Below are positions 34,131 to 45,777 of a stretch of 64,000 nucleotides of DNA, in pieces. The stretch spans positions 30,990,540-31,054,539 of the forward strand of contig OZ020618.1 in assembly GCA_963971575.1 (NCBI GenBank). The letters are read 5' to 3'. The DNA comes from Liopterus haemorrhoidalis (taxonomy: Eukaryota; Arthropoda; Insecta; Coleoptera; Dytiscidae). The notes beneath the pieces are model-generated. The model saw only the letters and a program-made list of their open reading frames with translations, was not told where the DNA came from and did not search any database. The position numbers and the translations under genes were made by a program. Within the stretch, counting starts at the first letter, position 1. Each line of letters opens with the position of its first letter.

Positions 34131-35073
34131 AAAAACAAATTTTATGTTAAAATATTTTTTTGTTAATTTTAATTCGAATGCCTAATACCATTATTGAGGT
34201 TTTTAAATAAGTTCAGTATTTATTTTTTTTTATATTGCAAGGTTCATTAAGATTTTGAAAATTGCGCCTATGGCTTCCATTGGTCGTTAAAAGTCGTAAG
34301 CTCCGCCCCTCTGATTTTTTATACATTGAAACATAGAATTAAATTATAATTTCAACAATTCCCACTGGTTATTAAATTTACGCTTTTAAAAATTAAATGC
34401 AACATTTGTCAAAATATAACTAGAAGTTTGACTAAATAATTCAAATAAAATAAAAATGCAAAAATAAACAGAAAAAATAATATTGTCTCCAGACCGGAAA
34501 CGAACCCTAGTTTGCAACTTAGGATGCGAGAAGGATAACCATTAGACTATGAAAGCTTACTTGTTTACTGTGTTACATAACGTTTAAATATTTTACATCG
34601 TCAACAAAAAAACACAAAAAATGCGTTTTTTCCGAAAACATAATCTGATCGAAAATTCCTATTGTACTATTCCGGTTCAAATCAACGTACATTACATAGA
34701 TTTTTTTCAGATTTTTAGTCTAAACCATCTGGGCTACAGGTTGTGGGACAAATTTTTTTTTTGCGCAATTTTGGCAAAAATCGCGTCAAATTAATTTATT
34801 TGGCAAAAATAAAATTTTGCTCATTAATCCACGTACGCTTTGACACGCTTTCATTTCGATGAGCACATATTTGTTTATATTTTTAGGGGGATATGTATTT
34901 TAGATGTTTTAGTATTTTTCCTATGTGCGGGTCAAAGAGTTGTATAAACGTGCCAAATTTCAACTCTCTAGGTTTAGCTGTTTGGCTACAATTTTTACCT
35001 AGCAGACAGACAGACAGACGACAAAATGACGGTATAAGGGGTTTTCGGTCATACCTACAAAACCCTAAAAACA
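34131..35073. mobile_element. tRNA-like-core repeat, copy E (5'-truncated)
   Basis: It has the same orientation as copies A and D, and it lacks the CAGGG end. Its core (minus strand, about 34498-34549) has GGGTTCG for the B box and TAGTCTAATGGTTATCC for the A box, more like a Glu/Asp-type tRNA head and clearly different from copies A to C. It ends ACCTACAAAACCCTAAAAA. Confidence 0.7.
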
Positions 35074-35180
35074 TACATCTAAATTCACTTATAGTTTTGA
35101 TACACTTTTATCTAATAATTATACATTATATCACAACTCAGCATTAATTCTACGTCAAAGCTGAGTGGTGACTTACGCGA

Positions 35181-35206
35181 TATTATATATATATATATAT
35201 ATATAA
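35181..35206. repeat. (AT)n microsatellite
   Basis: TATTATATATATATATATAT run of about 26 bp. Confidence 0.8.
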
Positions 35207-35329
35207 GTAATTCTTGCGGCATGCGGTCGGTCACGAAATGAGTGGTGGGGAACGACGAATGCCGACAAGCAGCTTACCGAGACTACATCTCTGCAGTGGG
35301 TACATATCGGTAACTTGACCGCGAACCAT

Positions 35330-35760
35330 GTCCGGTCCGATACTAATTTTTAAACTTTAAACGACACCCATTGAGCGACTTTTTAGGATTTCCTAGATAT
35401 ATTTAGAAACAGCTATACCATTGATGTCCACCATTTGGCCTGCGGGCGTATCCGGCGCGAGATACTAATTTTTAAACGACATGCATTGAGCTGCTGTTTA
35501 GGATTTCCTAGGTATAATCAGAAACAGCTATACCATGCATGTCCAACATATGGCCCGCTGGCCGATCCGGCCCGATACTAATTTTTAAACCACACGCATT
35601 GAGCTGCTTTTTAGGCTCTCTTAGGTATAATCAGAAACAGCTATACTATTGATGTCGATTATATGGCCCGCGGGCCGTATCCGGCTCGATACTAAATTTT
35701 AAATGACAGACACTGACCTTTTTAAGATTTCGTAAGTATAATCAAGAAACATTTTTTTTT
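35330..35760. repeat. About 114-bp tandem repeat, four units
   Basis: TACTAATTTTTAAAC marks units at about 35340, 35463, 35576 and 35690 (steps 123, 113, 114). Each unit has CATTGAGCTGCTTTTTAGG, AGAAACAGCTATACCAT and a GC-rich TGGCCCGCGGGCC/TCCGGC block. The same GC-rich block is at 33.7 kb. Non-coding. Confidence 0.75.
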
Positions 35761-35960
35761 TTTGTTAATAAAGGCAGAATCGTGCAAATTTGAATAATTG
35801 ATTCCTGCTTATATGATTTTTATTCAATATCAGTAGGCCAACGTTGTTGGCAACGGGTCTGCTAGTAAATTATATATTACTCACAAAGAACATTTTAGAA
35901 GACATTTGTAAATATTTCAAAAAGAATAAGAAAAAATTAAATAAGTGAAACAACACTCTA

Positions 35961-35987
35961 TGGACTTAACATAATATGTTAAGTCCA
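35961..35987. repeat. 27-bp perfect palindrome
   Basis: TGGACTTAACATA and TATGTTAAGTCCA flank one central A. It lies in the 3' end of the minus-strand Penelope-like remnant. Confidence 0.7.
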
Positions 35988-37085
35988 CAGATTGTATGTT
36001 TCGCACTCTTGCTTCAATGCAAAAAAAAAAAAAACTGTCTTTGAACATGTTCTTCAATTCAACTTTTAAAAGCCTTTTAGAAGAACAAATTACTTTGGCT
36101 CTATTAACTAGAATCAGTGCAACAGCTCTCATAGTTCTATTATGATAGAATGAGTTGAAATTAAGATATAGACCTGTGTGTGTTGATTTTCTGTAGACCG
36201 TGGTTGCTAGAACGCCCTTGCCATTTCTGATTATTAATACATCTAGGAAAGGCAGTTGATTGGTAACTTCCAGTTCAACAGTAAACTTAATGTTAGTGTG
36301 TACCGAATTTAGGTATTGATGGAATTTGTGGAGTTTATCTTTACCATGTGGCCATATGACAAAAGTATCATCGATGTATCTTAACCATTTATTCGGTTTG
36401 TACTTGGCTTCTTTTAAGGCTTTCGCTTCAAAATGTTCCATGTATATATTAGCAATAATAGGTGACAGTGAAGAACCCATAGCCATTCCATCTTTTTGTT
36501 GGTAATAATCGGTTTCCAATTGAAAATAGGTATTTTTTACACAAAGTGTTAATAACTCTATAATGCAGTCAACCGAATGATGTGTTCGAGTAGATAACGT
36601 CTGATCACATTCTAGCCTTTCTCTAACAACTATTAGAGCTTCATCTACAGGCACGGTAATAGACTCTCAACGTCAAAGCTTACCAGAATCTCATTACGTT
36701 TTAGTTGTAAATTCTTTATAACACTAACAAAATGCTCCGAGTTTTTTACAAAGCTCTCACTCTTGCCGGCTAGAGGTGTTATTATTGAATCTAAGTATTT
36801 AGATAACGTATAACATGGTGAGCCAATGGAGCTGACAATAGGCCTCAAGGGGACGTTTGCCTTGTGTACCCTACTAAGTTGGTTTCCACCGACTTAGTAG
36901 GGTCTTTCTTAAGTTTCTCATATTTGTCATCCGTAATATTCGACAAACGTTTTTGCTTATAGTCATCGGTGTTCAATATGACTGTGGCATTACCTTTGTC
37001 TGCTGGTAGAATCTTACACATCTTTTCTGAGTTCTGCAATAGCCTTATACTCCGCTTTAGTGATATTATTAGAAACAGTTAGTTA
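35988..37085 (-). pseudogene. Penelope-like reverse transcriptase remnant
   Basis: Minus strand, three overlapping open pieces. 37085-36845: ITKAEYKAIAEL, CKILPADKGNATVILNTDDY. 36848-36645: RPIVSSIGSPCYTLSKYLD, LVSFDVESLLP (first catalytic Asp). 36654-35985: QKDGMAMGSSLSPIIANIYM, LRYIDDTFVIW (catalytic YIDD), NQLPFLDVLI and TVYRKSTHTGLYL. These are hallmark blocks of Penelope-like RTs. The C-terminal GIY-YIG part is absent. Frameshifts at 36.65 and 36.85 kb make it inactive. Confidence 0.8.
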
Positions 37086-37419
37086 CAGTTCCAAACTGGC
37101 TGAACATGCTTGAAAAAATGAACACCATTTCCAATGGAAAGATGCTAAACCTTCAATGTATGAGCTAGCATAGAATTTCCTCTATGGCTTTCCATTATTC
37201 AAAACAATCCTTCTAATCTTCAAGTCACTAATCCGGTAACAAACAACTCATTACCACACTATAATGTGAAAAACAACCTTAATCCGGCCGTTAATCCTCC
37301 GCAGGTAGTCCCGTCCCTACCTATACCTGATTCCAACCACCCAACCAATAGCAACGCACCTATAACCTGCTCCCACTCTTACAATACTCGATATAAAAAC
37401 TCCAAGAATATTGAAATGT
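37086..37419. other. Spacer before structured motif 2
   Basis: On the plus strand a Pro/Asn-rich frame (NPVTNNSLPHYNVKNN ... HSYNTRYKNSKN) runs into the structured motif. It may be element-derived, but I recognise no domain. Confidence 0.3.
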
Positions 37420-37492
37420 TTATCACTTTTCGTGATCGCTGAAGACGGAAACAGATTTTTGAGCAGTTTCCGAAACGTCCGAATTTATTTAT
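37420..37492 (+). ncRNA. Hammerhead-like structured motif 2
   Basis: CTGAAGA at 37439-37445, stem GGAAAC / GTTTCC around a 14-nt loop, then GAAACGTC at 37472-37479. ATCAC-TTTTC-GTGAT just upstream forms a further hairpin, and TCG before the core can pair with CGA after GTC. It has the same layout as motif 1 with a different stem II, i.e. the pairing is kept while the sequence changes. One unpaired base separates core and stem II. Confidence 0.4.
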
Positions 37493-38180
37493 TTTATATA
37501 GTCATGAAGTATTATATTTTTTTGATTCTAATACTCATTATATTGTACTATTCTAGCCTAGTACTATCAGCAATGGCAAACTTCCAAAATAACGGTGTCC
37601 GCATTAATATTGGACCATTGCAAAATAATTTCAAAGATATTATGGAATATATAGTTACAACAGTATTAATCATCACGTTGACTTAAATGAAATGTAATTG
37701 AAAGTTTTTCTTTAAAATCCAGATAATTCTGCAGTAAGCTTTTACAAATAAAAGAATTTAATTTTGCGAGCAGATGTTTTTATATATCATTAATATTAAG
37801 GCTTAATGGCTTTCTTTTATCTGGATTTAATTCCTGTCGTGACAGAAAACACTTTTGATTTGAACTGGTTGCATCTGTGTCAAAGGATCGTATGTCTCTA
37901 CAAAGAAGTTTTTTGTTTCTAAATCCAATTTACGCTTTAAATTCTATCTGTGATATTTGAACGACATAGTTTATCTTCACAGTGTATCCAGGTGACTTAC
38001 TGCGCACAGAAATTCAACAAAATCGTAATGCACTTCGAACACATATTTTCTTTTATGACGTGTATTAACCGGTGCTGTGTATTAATAATCTAATTTATGT
38101 ATTTAATTATCATTATTATTTTTTTTGTTGGCCTTGGTAACTATAAACCATTGGCCAGGTGTTAAAATGTCAATTTGGTC
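37493..38180. other. AT-rich spacer
   Basis: A short plus frame (37411-37686) includes a hydrophobic stretch but overlaps the structured motif and has no homology I recognise. Nothing else assignable. Confidence 0.35.
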
Positions 38181-38881
38181 TCATATGTGTACTTTACTTG
38201 CTGTAAAATATGTTGATATCTTCCATGCTAGTGACGTCACAGTCACATGTTGTTTGGGGAGCCATATTAATTTTGAAGTGAAGTTGTGTTTTGTGAAGCA
38301 ATAATTTAATCTTAAGCGGCATATTGTTGTTATATATTTCTTGTTACTAGTGGTTGAAAACCACGTGCTGGAGGGAAGGGTGGGCTGAATGTTCCTGTAG
38401 CATGTTCCTTTTACAGTTGTTGTTCTAAGGTAGTCTTTCACCTCTTCGGTGATGATCCTGTTGATTAGAGCTTTTATATATGAGCTCATAACTAAGATGT
38501 ACAAGGAATTCGCCATCTTGCGCTGCTACTTTCGCCAGTCTGTCGACCTCTTCATTATAGTGGATGTTAGATTGTCGTTTTAACACTATGATTTTAACGC
38601 TAATTCCTTTATTGCTTAGTGAGTTTAAGTCTTCAATTATGTCGTAAAGAATTTTGGGGTTGTTGTCCGAGAAGCCGGGACATTTCAATTTACAAAGGGC
38701 TCTGTCGGAAAAAATGATTATAGGCTTAGTAAAGTGGAGATTCGATTGTAGTTCAAGCATAACTTAATTGCGACTGTTTCTGCTGAGAATATCTGGATAT
38801 CGTTGGGTAACTTGTATTTCTCGTAGTATTGTTTGTTTGGGTCGACAAAGATGCAGCCAACACCGAAGTGTATCTTAGAAG

Positions 38882-40010
38882 GGTATCAGGACACTAACCC
38901 CCGGGACATTAACCCCCAGTCAATAACCCCCGGGACATTACCCCCCATGTAAATAACCCCCGTGCCATTAGCCCCCGTGCCATTTACCCCCGGACATTAA
39001 CCCCCCGTCAACAACCCCCGTGCTATTAACCTCCCGTACCAATAACCCCCGGGTTTCTAATGATGTAAACTATTCAATAGTGTTATTATTGAGAGGTATT
39101 ATTGAGAGTTTATGCAATAGTGTAAATAATAATGCAATGGTACAACATTTAGTAAGATAGTTAAGTTAGAGAAATAACATATTAGTAATCACGAAAACTA
39201 ATAATTGGTAAGAATTAGTGTAATTAAAAGTTAAGAATAACCAGTGGTCAACAAAAGTTGACAGACTTCTTCGTGTCGTGTGTCGTCATTTTATATATAA
39301 TAACACGTAACACGTGCATACATGACATTCAACATGTATTATACATCGAACAAGATCCGGATCACTTCAGTCACCGCTCATAATCGCCCGTTCAATCGTA
39401 TCCTTGTAAAACTGTGCAGTGAGCCGTGAGCCGGCTCAATTCAATTTGGTGAACCGTGTCTCTTCGCATATGAAAAATTTGCTTATTTTCATATGCTTAT
39501 CTCTGAGTTCAATAACCGGAAAATATGATGTGTTCTTTATTAATTTTAAAATTGTCATTTTATATCGTGACTATTAACTAAGCTCTGATGAAGATTTAAA
39601 TTAAAATCGAAACGTTAGCGAAGTTAATAAATTTGTTTTTATTTTCTGGTCCGAATCCCATTACCTTCAACTATAAATTTAAATTTAAAATTTTGAATTT
39701 AAATATATTTTACATTTTATAAATAAAAATTACATTTGTTCAATTTTGTTCCAACTTCAAATGGTCAAATTTAAAATAAAAATAAACATTTAAAATATTA
39801 ATCAATTGCCAGGGAGTTAATGGCCCGGGGGTTATTGGTACGGGGGGTTAATGGCACGGGGGTTGTTGACGGAGGGTTAATGTCCGGGGGTAAATGGCAC
39901 GGGGGTTATTGTCCAGGGGGTTAATGGCACGAGGGTTTATAGGCAGGGGGGTAATGTCCCGGGGGTTATTGACGGGGGGTTATTGTCCCGGGGGTTAGTG
40001 TCCTAGAACC
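38882..40010. mobile_element. Long-TIR DNA element built of G/C-run minirepeats
   Basis: It begins GGTATCAGGACACTAACCCC and ends with the complement of GGTTCTAGGACACTAACCCC. CTTAGAAG flanks both sides exactly (38874-38881 and 40011-40018), an 8-bp duplication. The terminal 175-200 bp on each side consist of 15-17-bp units such as AACCCCCGGGACATT, AATAACCCCCGTGCCATT (left) and their complements (right). The centre is AT-rich and carries a hammerhead-like motif. No transposase. Superfamily unknown; 8-bp duplications occur in hAT, P and some Mutator-like elements. Confidence 0.75.
39573..39628 (+). ncRNA. Hammerhead-like structured motif 3
   Basis: CTGATGA at 39585-39591, stem GATTT-AAATTA-AAATC, GAAACGTT at 39609-39616. 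The outer stem is the best of the set: ATTAAC-TA-AGCT before the core pairs with AGC-GA-AGTTAAT after it (three pairs, two-base internal loop, six pairs). The NUH triplet would be GTT. It lies inside the long-TIR element, on the plus strand. Confidence 0.45.
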
Positions 40011-42445
40011 CTTAGAAGCATCAGTGTAAAAATGGTATGCATTGGGCCATTTTTCTTTTATTAAATATAAGGAAGATTTGGGACAATGTAGTTGTTTGGG
40101 AGAGAATATTCAATTGGAGCAGAGAAAAAGGTAAGATAGTTGAGGTAGCGGTTGGCATGACGTTCACGAAGGTGGTGAAGCTGTCAACGAGTGGTGGGGT
40201 TGGTTTTTTCCTCCATTATTGGGCGGTGAGAATGTCGGTGGTTAGTTGACTTATGGGGAGATCATTGACGGAGCGTAACCTTTAGTTCATAAATCGGAAA
40301 CTCAGAAGTTTTCTCCGTAGATAGAAAGGAGTCATTTTCGCTTCTGCTAATAAAACATTGATAGGGGTGGAATGCATCGCTCCAATCGAGATTCTTACTG
40401 CCTTAGACTGGATTACGTCGAGATGACGTAGTACACTCTGTGGTGCAGAGCCATTTATGATGCTGGCATAGTCCATGATAGATAATATAAGGCCTTTATT
40501 GAGAATCAAGCAGGTTCTGGGATCCACACCCCAGTTACAGTATGAGACACAGCGCAGAATGTTGAGTCTGTTTTCACATTTTTTAGTGACTGCGAGTACA
40601 TGTGGATCCCAGGTTAGTTTGTTGTCGATATTGAGACCTAGGAATTACCGTTTGAAAAAAAGTTTGACCGCTAAGAGAATCGATTATGGTATCGGTGGTT
40701 TTCGGTGTCTCGTGTAGACTAACACAGCTGATTTTTCTGGAGATATGTCGAATCCATGGTCTTGAATCCATCTGTTAAAATGAGACAAAGCAATATTTAG
40801 ATTTAGTTTTGCGTCTAAAAGAAGGTTGGTTTGGAAGTATAGATGCAAATATCGTCTGCATATTGAATTATCTTAACATCTGGGTTTAGTACCTGTTTGA
40901 TATCTCTAGTGTATATATTAAAGAAGAGTGGACTTAAGGCGGAACCCTGTGGTAATCCAGTGTATGTTAATCTTGGTCCTGTGATGTTGCCTTGATGTTT
41001 AATGATAATTGATCTATTTTGAATCATGTTGTTGAGGGAGTTTGCTATTTGGAGGATACCAATGGAAAACATTTTCTGGTATAGTACTTTTAACGAGACT
41101 TTATTAATTGCTCCTGTCAAATCTAAAAACAGAGCTGTAAGATACTGATTTTTAGTATTGCTGAAATAGATGTCTGATGTGAAGGAAGCTAGGTTATCGA
41201 TCGTACTGTGGCCCTTGCGAAATCCGTGTTGAAAGTTAGAAAGGAGGTGTTTTGACTCTGACCACTATTCAAATCGTAGTTTTAAAAGTCTCTCAAAGGT
41301 TTTAGCAAGGCACGAGGAGAGGGCTATCGGTCTATATGAAGAATGGTTATTTGGATCTTTGTTAGGTTTCCGTATAGAAACTATGTTGAGGATGGACCAT
41401 ATGGGTATGGAACGAGACTGCATCCAAACTTCGTTGTATAAGTTGAGAAGGAGTAGTCTGACAGAAGAGCATAGGTTTTTTATCATGGGATAGTGGATGT
41501 CATCGTGTCCCGGTGCTGTGTTTGTGGTTTGCTTGATGCGATAGTCTAGTTCCACCAGAGTAAATTCTTCTAAGGCCTTCGTTTGGGATTGATCAGTGAC
41601 GGTTTGTGTTACTTCGTAGGATTCACGGCGTGGGAATGGTGTGAGGTCGTTAAAGAAATTTTCCATCCATCTATTGTTAACTTAGGGAACATTGTCATGT
41701 TTTTGCCTGCTATTGTAATTTTTCATGACTTTTATTTATTCCAAACTTATGTACGATTTGTATTTATATTTATTGAAGAACAGAAGGATCGCCATTTTTC
41801 TTGTTTCTTTTTCGTTAAGACGTTTGGTTTGAGCTATGATTCTTTTACATTCTGTAAAGTTGTCGAAATTAGAGTTGGACTTGTTAGTATCGAAAATTCG
41901 GTTGGAGGTTTTAATTTAAGCTTTGCATTTCGCATCCCACCAAGGTTTTCTTCGGAATATGCTAACTTCCTTTATTTCGGTTTTCGGTATCGAGATTTCA
42001 GAGCAAGATTTTAAATAATTAAAGTTTGATTGTTTTATACTTGTCAGGAGTTGAGAGTTTGGAAAAGTTTTTCTTTGGAATATTTCCAGCCAATATGACG
42101 GGTGTATTAAAATATTTGTCCCAATCAGCTTTTTTCAAGTTCCATTTTGAATTTGGATGTAGGATAAATTTGTTATTAATTAAAGAGTTTAGTTTTATTA
42201 TTATTGGAAACTGATTCGAACCCATAGTATTTTTAATCGTTGCCCAAGTTGCACCTGGAGCCAATGAGGGTGAGCAGAGTGTAATGTCTGTGGCCGATTT
42301 TCGCTGGTTTGGGCTTGTGAGGAGTGTGGGTGACCAGTATGGTTAAACATTTGTTGTTTATAGCTTCCAATAATAATTTACTTTCATTGTCGGTCGTTTC
42401 GGATCCCCATGCGCAGTGATGAGCATTTAGGTCTCTGCCAAAGAA

Positions 42446-43170
42446 AAAACTCTCAGTCTATATTAACATGTTTTGCTTATCATTCTTAAGTCTTAATTAG
42501 AATCTTGATCTTTAACTATTTAATTTTGTTAGTGAAGTAAATAAAACTTTTTTAAAAACTGACTTAGAACATTTGGACTGTTATTTTACATTTAACAAGG
42601 AGGAAGACACTGATACCAATATCTTAATTAAGAATCGTGTGTGAAAATCACATTTTGAATGTTACCTCCTCAAATATTACACCAGTTGATTTGACTTCGT
42701 GCCTACCATTTAAAGTTTATACATAATATATGTAGCATGCAACCGAGGTTAACCAATATTGTGTCAGAAACCGTACATTTGACTTGTGGAATTCTCTTCA
42801 ACAAGAAGTATTTCCCCGTCCACGAACTTAAAAATTTGATAAGCCATATGTTTCCAGGATAATTTTAATTAATTAATATTGTATATTTGTTTTTGTACAT
42901 ACTAAATATTATTCATGGCAAAATGTTGCAATTGCTTTCTTTTGAACATAACAAGCCTACGGCTTCTACTCTACTTTTTATATTATTAATATAAATTCAT
43001 TGAAGTCGGTAGTTATGAGCTCTGTCACCCATATTAGCTGTTTACTATAATGATGCGAATAAAAGCCAAATTTCTGGTTGATCATAATATTGTTGTTTTT
43101 GATGTGATTAATCAAATTAGTACTATCCTGTCCATGATTTTTGATAATGATGATACCTAGTGTTACATTG
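42446..43170. other. AT-rich spacer
   Basis: A minus-strand frame at 42978-43202 (INQKFGFYSHHYSKQLIWVT) looks coding-like but I cannot assign it. The remainder shows no features. Confidence 0.3.
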
Positions 43171-43346
43171 TACGAGGGTTGTCCGTAAAATAAGGTATCC
43201 ATTTTTTTTTTTCAAAGAAATACACGTTTATTTGCAATGAGTTATACATTGTTGGAAAACCTGGACTTTCTAATATTTTTCTACATAATCCCCGTTGCGA
43301 TCGATGCATTTTTGCATGCGGTATAGCATTTTTCGTATACCCACGT

Positions 43347-45194
43347 TGTGGAATAGCGGTGGAACAACGCTCGTTTTCGACGCCTGTTCTCCAACACAGT
43401 AGACATTCCTCCGTGGACGGCCACCACGATACGCGTACTCGCGCCGCCCGTGCTCACTACGCCGACGCCAGGGATTTCTCTGTGGAATAGCGGTGGAACA
43501 ACGCTCGTTTTCGACGCCTGTTCTCCAACACAGTAGACATTCCTGGGTGGACGGCCACCACGATCCGCGTACTTACGCCGCCCGTGCTCACTACGCCGAC
43601 GCCAGGGATTTCTCTGTGGAATAGCGGTGGAACAACGCTCGTTTTCGACGCCTGTTCTCCAACACAGTAGACATTCCTGGGTGGACGGCCACCACGATCC
43701 GCGTACTCACGCCGCTCGTGCTCACTACGCCGACGCGAGGGATTTCTCTGTGGAATAGCGGTGGAACAACGCTCGTTTTCGACGCCTGTTCTCCAACACA
43801 GTAGACATTCCTGGGTGGACGGCCACCACGATCCACGTACTCACGCCGCCCGTGCTCACTACGCCGACGCGAGGGATTTCTCTGTGGAATAGCGGTGGAA
43901 CAACGCTCGTTTTCGACGCCTGTTCTCCAACACAGTAGACAGTCCTGGGTGGACGGCCACCACGATCCGCGTACTCACGCCGCCCGTGCTCACTACGCCG
44001 ACGCGAGGGATTTCTCTGTGGAATAGCAGTGGAACAACGCTCGTTTTCGACGCCTGTTCTCCAACACAGTAGACATTCCTGGGTGGACGGCCACCACGAT
44101 CCACGTACTCACGCCGCGCGTGCTCACTACGCCGACGCGAGGGATTTCTCTGTGGAATAGCGGTGGAACAACGCTCGTTTTCGACGCCTGTTCTCCAACA
44201 CAGTAGACAGTCCTGGGTGGACGGCCACCACGATCCGCGTACTCACGCCGCCCGTGCTCACTACGCCGATGCGAGGGATTTCTCTGTGGAATAGCAGTGG
44301 AACAACGCTCGTTTTCGACGCCTGTTCTCCAACACAGTAGACATTCCTGGGTGGACGGCGACCACGATCCGCGTACTCACGCCGCCCGTGCTCACTACGC
44401 CGACGCGAGGGATTTCTCTGTGGAATAGCAGTGGAACAACGCTCGTTTTCGACGCCTGTTCTCCAACACAGTAGACATTCCTGGGTGGACGGCCACCACG
44501 ATCCACGTACTCACGCCGCCCGTGCTCACTACGCCGACGCGAGGGATTTCTCTGTGGAATAGCGGTGGAACAACGCTCGTTTTCGACGCCTGTTTTCCAA
44601 CACAGTAGACAGTCCTGGGTGGACGGCCACCACGATCCGCGTACTCACGCCGCCCGTGCTCACTACGCCGACGCGAGGGATTTCTCTGTGGAATAGCAGT
44701 GGAACAACGCTCGTTTTCGACGCCTGTTCTCCAACACAGTAGACATTCCTGGGTGGACGGCGACCACGATCCGCGTACTCACGCCGCCCGTGCTCACTAC
44801 GCCGACGCGAGGGATTTCTCTGTGGAATAGCGGTGGAACAACGCTCGTTTTCGACGCCTGTTCTCCAACACAGTAGACATTCCTGGGTGGACGGCCACCA
44901 CGATCCGCGTACTCACGCCGCCCGTGCTCACTACGCCGACGCGAGGGATTTCTCTGTGGAATAGCCGTGGAACAACGCTCGTTTTCGACGCCTGTTCTCC
45001 AACACAGTAGACATTCCTGGGTGGACGGCCACCACGATCCGCGTACTCACGCCGCCCGTGCTCACTACGCCGACGCGAGGGATTTCTCTGTGGAATAGCG
45101 GTGGAACAACGCTCGTTTTCGACGCCTGTTCTCCAACACAGTAGACATTCCTGGGTGGACGGCCGCCACGATCCGCGTACTCACGCCGCCCGTG
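43347..45194. repeat. 134-bp satellite array, 13.8 units
   Basis: TGTGGAATAGCGGTGGAACA recurs at 43347, 43481, 43615, 43749 and so on to 45089. I checked the first, several middle and the last units, and all fit an exact 134-bp step. Units contain CTCCAACACAGTAGACATTC and CGCGTACTCACGCCG. Variants (ACATTCC or ACAGTCC; AGCGGT or AGCAGT; CCAGGG or CGAGGG) are shared between non-adjacent units. GC-rich, unlike its surroundings. Confidence 0.9.
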
Positions 45195-45777
45195 TGCGTC
45201 TTCATCGACACTTGGCTGTGATTATGATTAACACCGCCATGGGAGGTTTCCGGGTCCTGCGCCTCACAACCGTAGGAGCCCGCGACGCTTGACCGGTTTT
45301 CTACGATTCACAACCGTAGAAACCCACACACACACCGAAGGGTTGACAGACCCAACAAAACTGTATTGGCGGGTAGCAGACCCGTCCGTCGAATCTCACT
45401 CAAGACACCGTTATGCTCAGTCAGCAACGGTTAGGTGATCTAGCAACACGTTAGTGATTTCAAATAATTAGGTATAAGATCCTAAACAGCACTAGTAACC
45501 TGAACAATGATATGGCATGATATGGACCGCATGCTTAGTTTGGAAGAGTAGATTCGATAGTAATATTTGAGTAGAAACTTACGTTATCACTATAAATATG
45601 TTAATCTGAATTTACCTTACAGCCATCACAATCAGACGCATTAATAAACATGTTTGTACTATTTCTGAATGACTAGACCGTTAATAAACTATTTGATTTG
45701 AATGTGTCCCGGCGTTTCTTTGTAGACATAGCTTCCCGCTCCAAGAACGAACCGACTTAATAATCCTAAAAAACACA
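43347..45777 (+). mobile_element. Putative solo LTR (2,431 bp) with internal satellite
   Basis: It is inserted in the mariner C-terminus. ACGT flanks both sides (43343-43346 and 45778-45781). The insert begins TGTGGAATAGC and ends AAAAAACACA, giving TGTG...CACA termini. The first 1.85 kb is a 134-bp tandem array; the last 580 bp is unique, with TATAAAT at 45591-45597 and AATAAAC signals downstream. No coding. A 4-bp duplication and TG/CA ends fit a solo LTR; I infer this without seeing a second copy. Confidence 0.55.

Larger units (their letters stand above)
38181..42445 (-). pseudogene. I-group LINE ORF2 remnant with RNase H
   Basis: Minus strand, in order: endonuclease end (GRDLNAHHCAWGSETT near 42420, GSNQFPIIIKL near 42210); linker; RT fingers 41666-41265 (APGHDDIHYPMIKNL, SSYRPIALSSCLAKTFERLL); palm 41120-40815 (GLPQGSALSPLFFNIYTRDI and IIQYADDICIY); connection 40771-40282 (ILNKGLILSIMDYASIING, LDVIQSKAVRISIG); then RNase H (FYTDAS near 40030, continuing at 38880 with GVGCIFVD, SAETVA and, near 38500, NEEVDRLAK). 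It ends CDCDVTSMEDI near 38230. A C-terminal RNase H points to the I group. Frameshifts and stops are many, and a 1.1-kb element interrupts the RNase H. Confidence 0.75.

Noticed and set aside
37411..37686. 91-codon frame with a hydrophobic segment
   Set aside because: It reads through structured motif 2; the coding-like look comes from the motif and AT-rich sequence.
43591..44506. Repeated 81-residue minus-strand open frames starting MDRGGRPPRNVYC
   Set aside because: They recur with the 134-bp satellite; the period is not a multiple of three, so the frame is not maintained along the array. They are by-products of the repeat, not genes.
43347..45194. CRISPR-like regular repeats
   Set aside because: Units are tandem without spacers, 134 bp long and in eukaryotic DNA.
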